Source: Planctomycetota bacterium (GTDB lineage: Bacteria; Planctomycetota; Planctomycetia; Planctomycetales; Planctomycetaceae). Taken from it: a stretch of 34,643 nucleotides of DNA. The stretch covers positions 1-34,643 of the forward strand of contig QWQG01000252.1 in NCBI GenBank assembly GCA_003670925.1, in the 5' to 3' direction. Shown piece after piece: positions 33,082-34,643 of this stretch; within the stretch, counting starts at the first letter, position 1, and each line of letters starts with the position of its first letter. The translations under genes were made by a program, and so were the position numbers. Below the pieces are notes generated by a model that was not told where the DNA came from, searched no databases, and saw nothing but the letters and a program-made list of their open reading frames with translations.

Positions 33082-34404
33082 GTGAATTCAGCGACTTTGG
33101 TCAATGTCAAAGATCTTCTTGAGGCCGATGGTCTGTTAACGGCGGATCACCTCAATCAACTCGAGCGTGCCGTCTGCAGTTCTCAACTGACCGAAGTCAG
33201 GCAGGTTGTCGGGGAGCTTACCCGCCGCTATGAATCTGGCGATCGATCTGAAAGTTTGATGGCCCGTGGTGGCGTAGGAGCCTATCTGTTAGCGCGTCAG
33301 ACGACTGCCGACAAGTTGTTGTCTGGCGTCACTCGTGATGGCATCGCAATGTTTATTCATGGTCAGTGCCTGACGTCGTTGAATCGCGCTGAGGACGCTG
33401 CCAATCGTTTTGAGGATGCGGGTAAAGCTGGCTTCGATCCGATCGGATGTGCCTTACGCCGTGCGGGCGCAATCCGCGCTTTTGGCAAGATTGATGATGC
33501 TGAGAAGTTGCTGCGCAGCGTCGCCGCCTCAGCTGCCAGTCGGGCTGAGTATTCTTTTCAGATGGGCTGTATCTGGGCTGACCGGGGAGATGCATTGACG
33601 GCTGTTGAGTACTTTGAACGAGCGGTTGACATGGATTCGCATCATTCACGCGCACTTTTCTGGCTAGCGGCTGAAAATTCCCTGCGTGGAAATGACGATG
33701 AAGCTATTCGATTGTATGAACGCTCGTTGTCACGCCCCCCATTCTTTACCGGGGCGTTGTTGAATCTGGGTCTGCTGTATGAAGACCGCGAAAACTACAA
33801 AGCGGCAGCATTCTGCTTTCGCCGCGTGCGTGAGTATGATCCCACCAATGAATTTGCGCATTTGTATCTTCGTGATATCGATGCGGCCCAAGACCAGATT
33901 ATCGACGAAGATCAGGTTCGTACCGAAGCCCGCATGAAGCAATTGCTTGGCCGACCGGTCACCGACTTTGAACTCTCCGTTCGCAGTCGTAACTGTCTGC
34001 AGGCGATGGATATCAACTCATTGGGTGATCTAACTGAAGTGAGCGAGCAGGAACTACTGTCCGGCAAGAACTTTGGTGAAACGTCGTTGATGGAGATTCG
34101 TGAACTGCTGACGGCGCATGGACTGCGGATTGGTCAGCACCTCCACAAGATCCATTCACGTGAGCATATCATCGATCAGAGCATGACGCCTGAAGAACAG
34201 GCGATGATGAACAAGCTTGTCGGAGACCTGAATCTTTCAGTAAGATCCCGTAAGTGCATGTCCCGTTTGAATATCCAAACCATCGGACAACTGGTATCCC
34301 GCACCCCTGACGAATTGCTCTCCAGTCGCAATTTCGGGGTGACGTCACTGAATGAAATCCGCCTCAAACTCGGCGAAGTCGGCATCCGTCTTCGCAACGA
34401 TTGA
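33082..34404 (+). CDS. TPR protein with two RNA-polymerase alpha C-terminal-like domains
   Basis: The 440-residue protein has TPR-like helical repeats in its middle (about residues 85-275; AEDAANRFEDAGKAG, ALTAVEYFERAVDMD, DEAIRLYERSLSR). Two copies of the RNA polymerase alphaCTD helix-hairpin-helix fold follow, at about 295-350 and 384-439. Each has L-S-V-R-S-R-x-C, a G-x-L element and G-x-T-S-L-x-E-I. In Escherichia coli alpha the VRSANC block contains the DNA-contacting R265 and N268. Copy 1 keeps both, while copy 2 has Lys at the Asn position. It lacks the alpha N-terminal assembly domain, so it is not the polymerase subunit. It may bind UP-element DNA or activators. The GTG at 33082 has AGGAA nine bases upstream. 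It is followed 18 bases later by tRNA-Gln. Confidence 0.88.
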   Translation: MNSATLVNVKDLLEADGLLTADHLNQLERAVCSSQLTEVRQVVGELTRRYESGDRSESLMARGGVGAYLLARQTTADKLLSGVTRDGIAMFIHGQCLTSLNRAEDAANRFEDAGKAGFDPIGCALRRAGAIRAFGKIDDAEKLLRSVAASAASRAEYSFQMGCIWADRGDALTAVEYFERAVDMDSHHSRALFWLAAENSLRGNDDEAIRLYERSLSRPPFFTGALLNLGLLYEDRENYKAAAFCFRRVREYDPTNEFAHLYLRDIDAAQDQIIDEDQVRTEARMKQLLGRPVTDFELSVRSRNCLQAMDINSLGDLTEVSEQELLSGKNFGETSLMEIRELLTAHGLRIGQHLHKIHSREHIIDQSMTPEEQAMMNKLVGDLNLSVRSRKCMSRLNIQTIGQLVSRTPDELLSSRNFGVTSLNEIRLKLGEVGIRLRND

Positions 34405-34411
34405 TGCAGGA

Positions 34412-34643
34412 CTAGTCAACGTAACCCGATGGTGTAATGGTAACACAACAGATTTTGGTTCTGTCGTTCCAGGTTCGAGCCCTGGTCGGGTTATTTTCTA
34501 AAAGGCTTTCCCCAGTGTTTTCAGCGTTTTCTGGGGTTTCGTCGGTCCCAAGCGCAGTAAAAATCGCAGCATTTCCAAGGGTTGCGACGGGTTGCTGCTG
34601 CGCATTTTGCTGCGCTTTTTCGAAGTGTGAATCTGTCACCTGC
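34412..34643 (-). CDS. Probable C-terminal tail of a tyrosine integrase (partial)
   Basis: A frame open at the right edge reads Q-V-T-D-S-H-F-E-K-A-Q-Q-N-A-Q-Q-Q, then an acidic, disordered tail. It continues through the antisense of tRNA-Gln to a stop at 34412. The 'VTD.HF..A..' followed by Gln/Ala-rich sequence is, in my recollection, how many planctomycete tyrosine recombinases end, after their catalytic Tyr. Reading out through a tRNA on the opposite strand is typical of integrases at tRNA attachment sites. The catalytic domain lies outside the window. It could also be a spurious frame; composition of the outer half argues against that only mildly. Confidence 0.5.
   Translation of the reverse strand, partial: QVTDSHFEKAQQNAQQQPVATLGNAAIFTALGTDETPENAENTGESLLENNPTRARTWNDRTKICCVTITPSGYVD
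34423..34493 (+). tRNA. tRNA-Gln (anticodon TTG)
   Basis: The cloverleaf is complete: acceptor AACCCGA (34423-34429) with TCGGGTT (34486-34492), a D-arm closed by GTG/CAC, anticodon stem ACAGA/TCTGT around the loop TTTTGGT, T-stem CCAGG/CCTGG with loop TTCGAGC, and discriminator A. Loop positions 34-36 are TTG, reading glutamine CAA and CAG. The 3' CCA is not encoded. It is a likely attachment site for the element suggested by the integrase tail on the opposite strand. Confidence 0.96.
34510..34540 (+). terminator. Possible weak terminator after tRNA-Gln
   Basis: CCCCAG (34510-34515) pairs with CTGGGG (34531-34536), followed by TTTC. The loop is 15 bases and the T-run is short, so this is a weak candidate. 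It lies 17 bases after the tRNA. Confidence 0.35.

Overview
The window looks like a stretch of a Planctomycetota chromosome. The evidence is a set of families typical of that phylum: a PSCyt1-DUF1549-DUF1553 protein of 1000 residues, a DUF1080/sugar-dehydrogenase fusion, a DUF6268-type outer-membrane protein, a DUF1573 protein, tandem DUF3467 proteins, and a TPR protein ending in two RNA-polymerase alpha C-terminal domains. Codon use and moderate GC look uniform by eye. I see no phage structural genes, CRISPR array or rRNA.

Left part (1-9.6 kb): the N-terminal start of an IS transposase runs off the left edge. It is followed by a secreted Cys/Ser/Gly-rich protein, a bidirectional terminator, and a minus-strand pair of thiC and a Cys-cluster (YkgJ-like) protein. 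Divergent from thiC are two exported proteins: a DUF1080-PQQ-type sugar dehydrogenase fusion and an S9 (DPP IV-like) peptidase with a VHL-beta-like domain inserted near its N-terminus.

Middle (9.6-20.4 kb): a 1.6-kb gene-poor stretch holds a decayed C-terminal piece of uvrA with an internal 21-bp triplication. It is followed by the DUF6268 porin-like protein, a short GlmU-type uridylyltransferase without the acetyltransferase half, a DUF1573 exported protein, a TVP38/TMEM64 membrane protein, the large planctomycete cytochrome protein and pdxA.

Right part (20.4-34.6 kb): two DUF3467 genes are separated by a strong terminator. Then come a METTL25-like methyltransferase overlapping a dolichol-phosphate-mannose-synthase-like glycosyltransferase, a 58-residue coiled-coil protein next to a TSR3/DTW-like aminocarboxypropyltransferase, a HEAT-like exported protein, a PduO-type cobalamin adenosyltransferase, a small membrane protein, a Gfo/Idh/MocA oxidoreductase, a STAS-domain protein, an SDR oxidoreductase, purA, and the TPR-alphaCTD protein. 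The window ends at tRNA-Gln(UUG). On the opposite strand, what looks like the C-terminal tail of a tyrosine integrase enters from the right edge, so an integrated element probably begins just outside.

Cofactor and nucleotide housekeeping (thiC, pdxA, the cobalamin adenosyltransferase, purA) is interleaved with planctomycete-specific exported proteins. Apart from the thiC pair, the methyltransferase/glycosyltransferase pair and the TSR3 pair, I see few real operons. All functions are inferred by eye from protein motifs; no database search was run.
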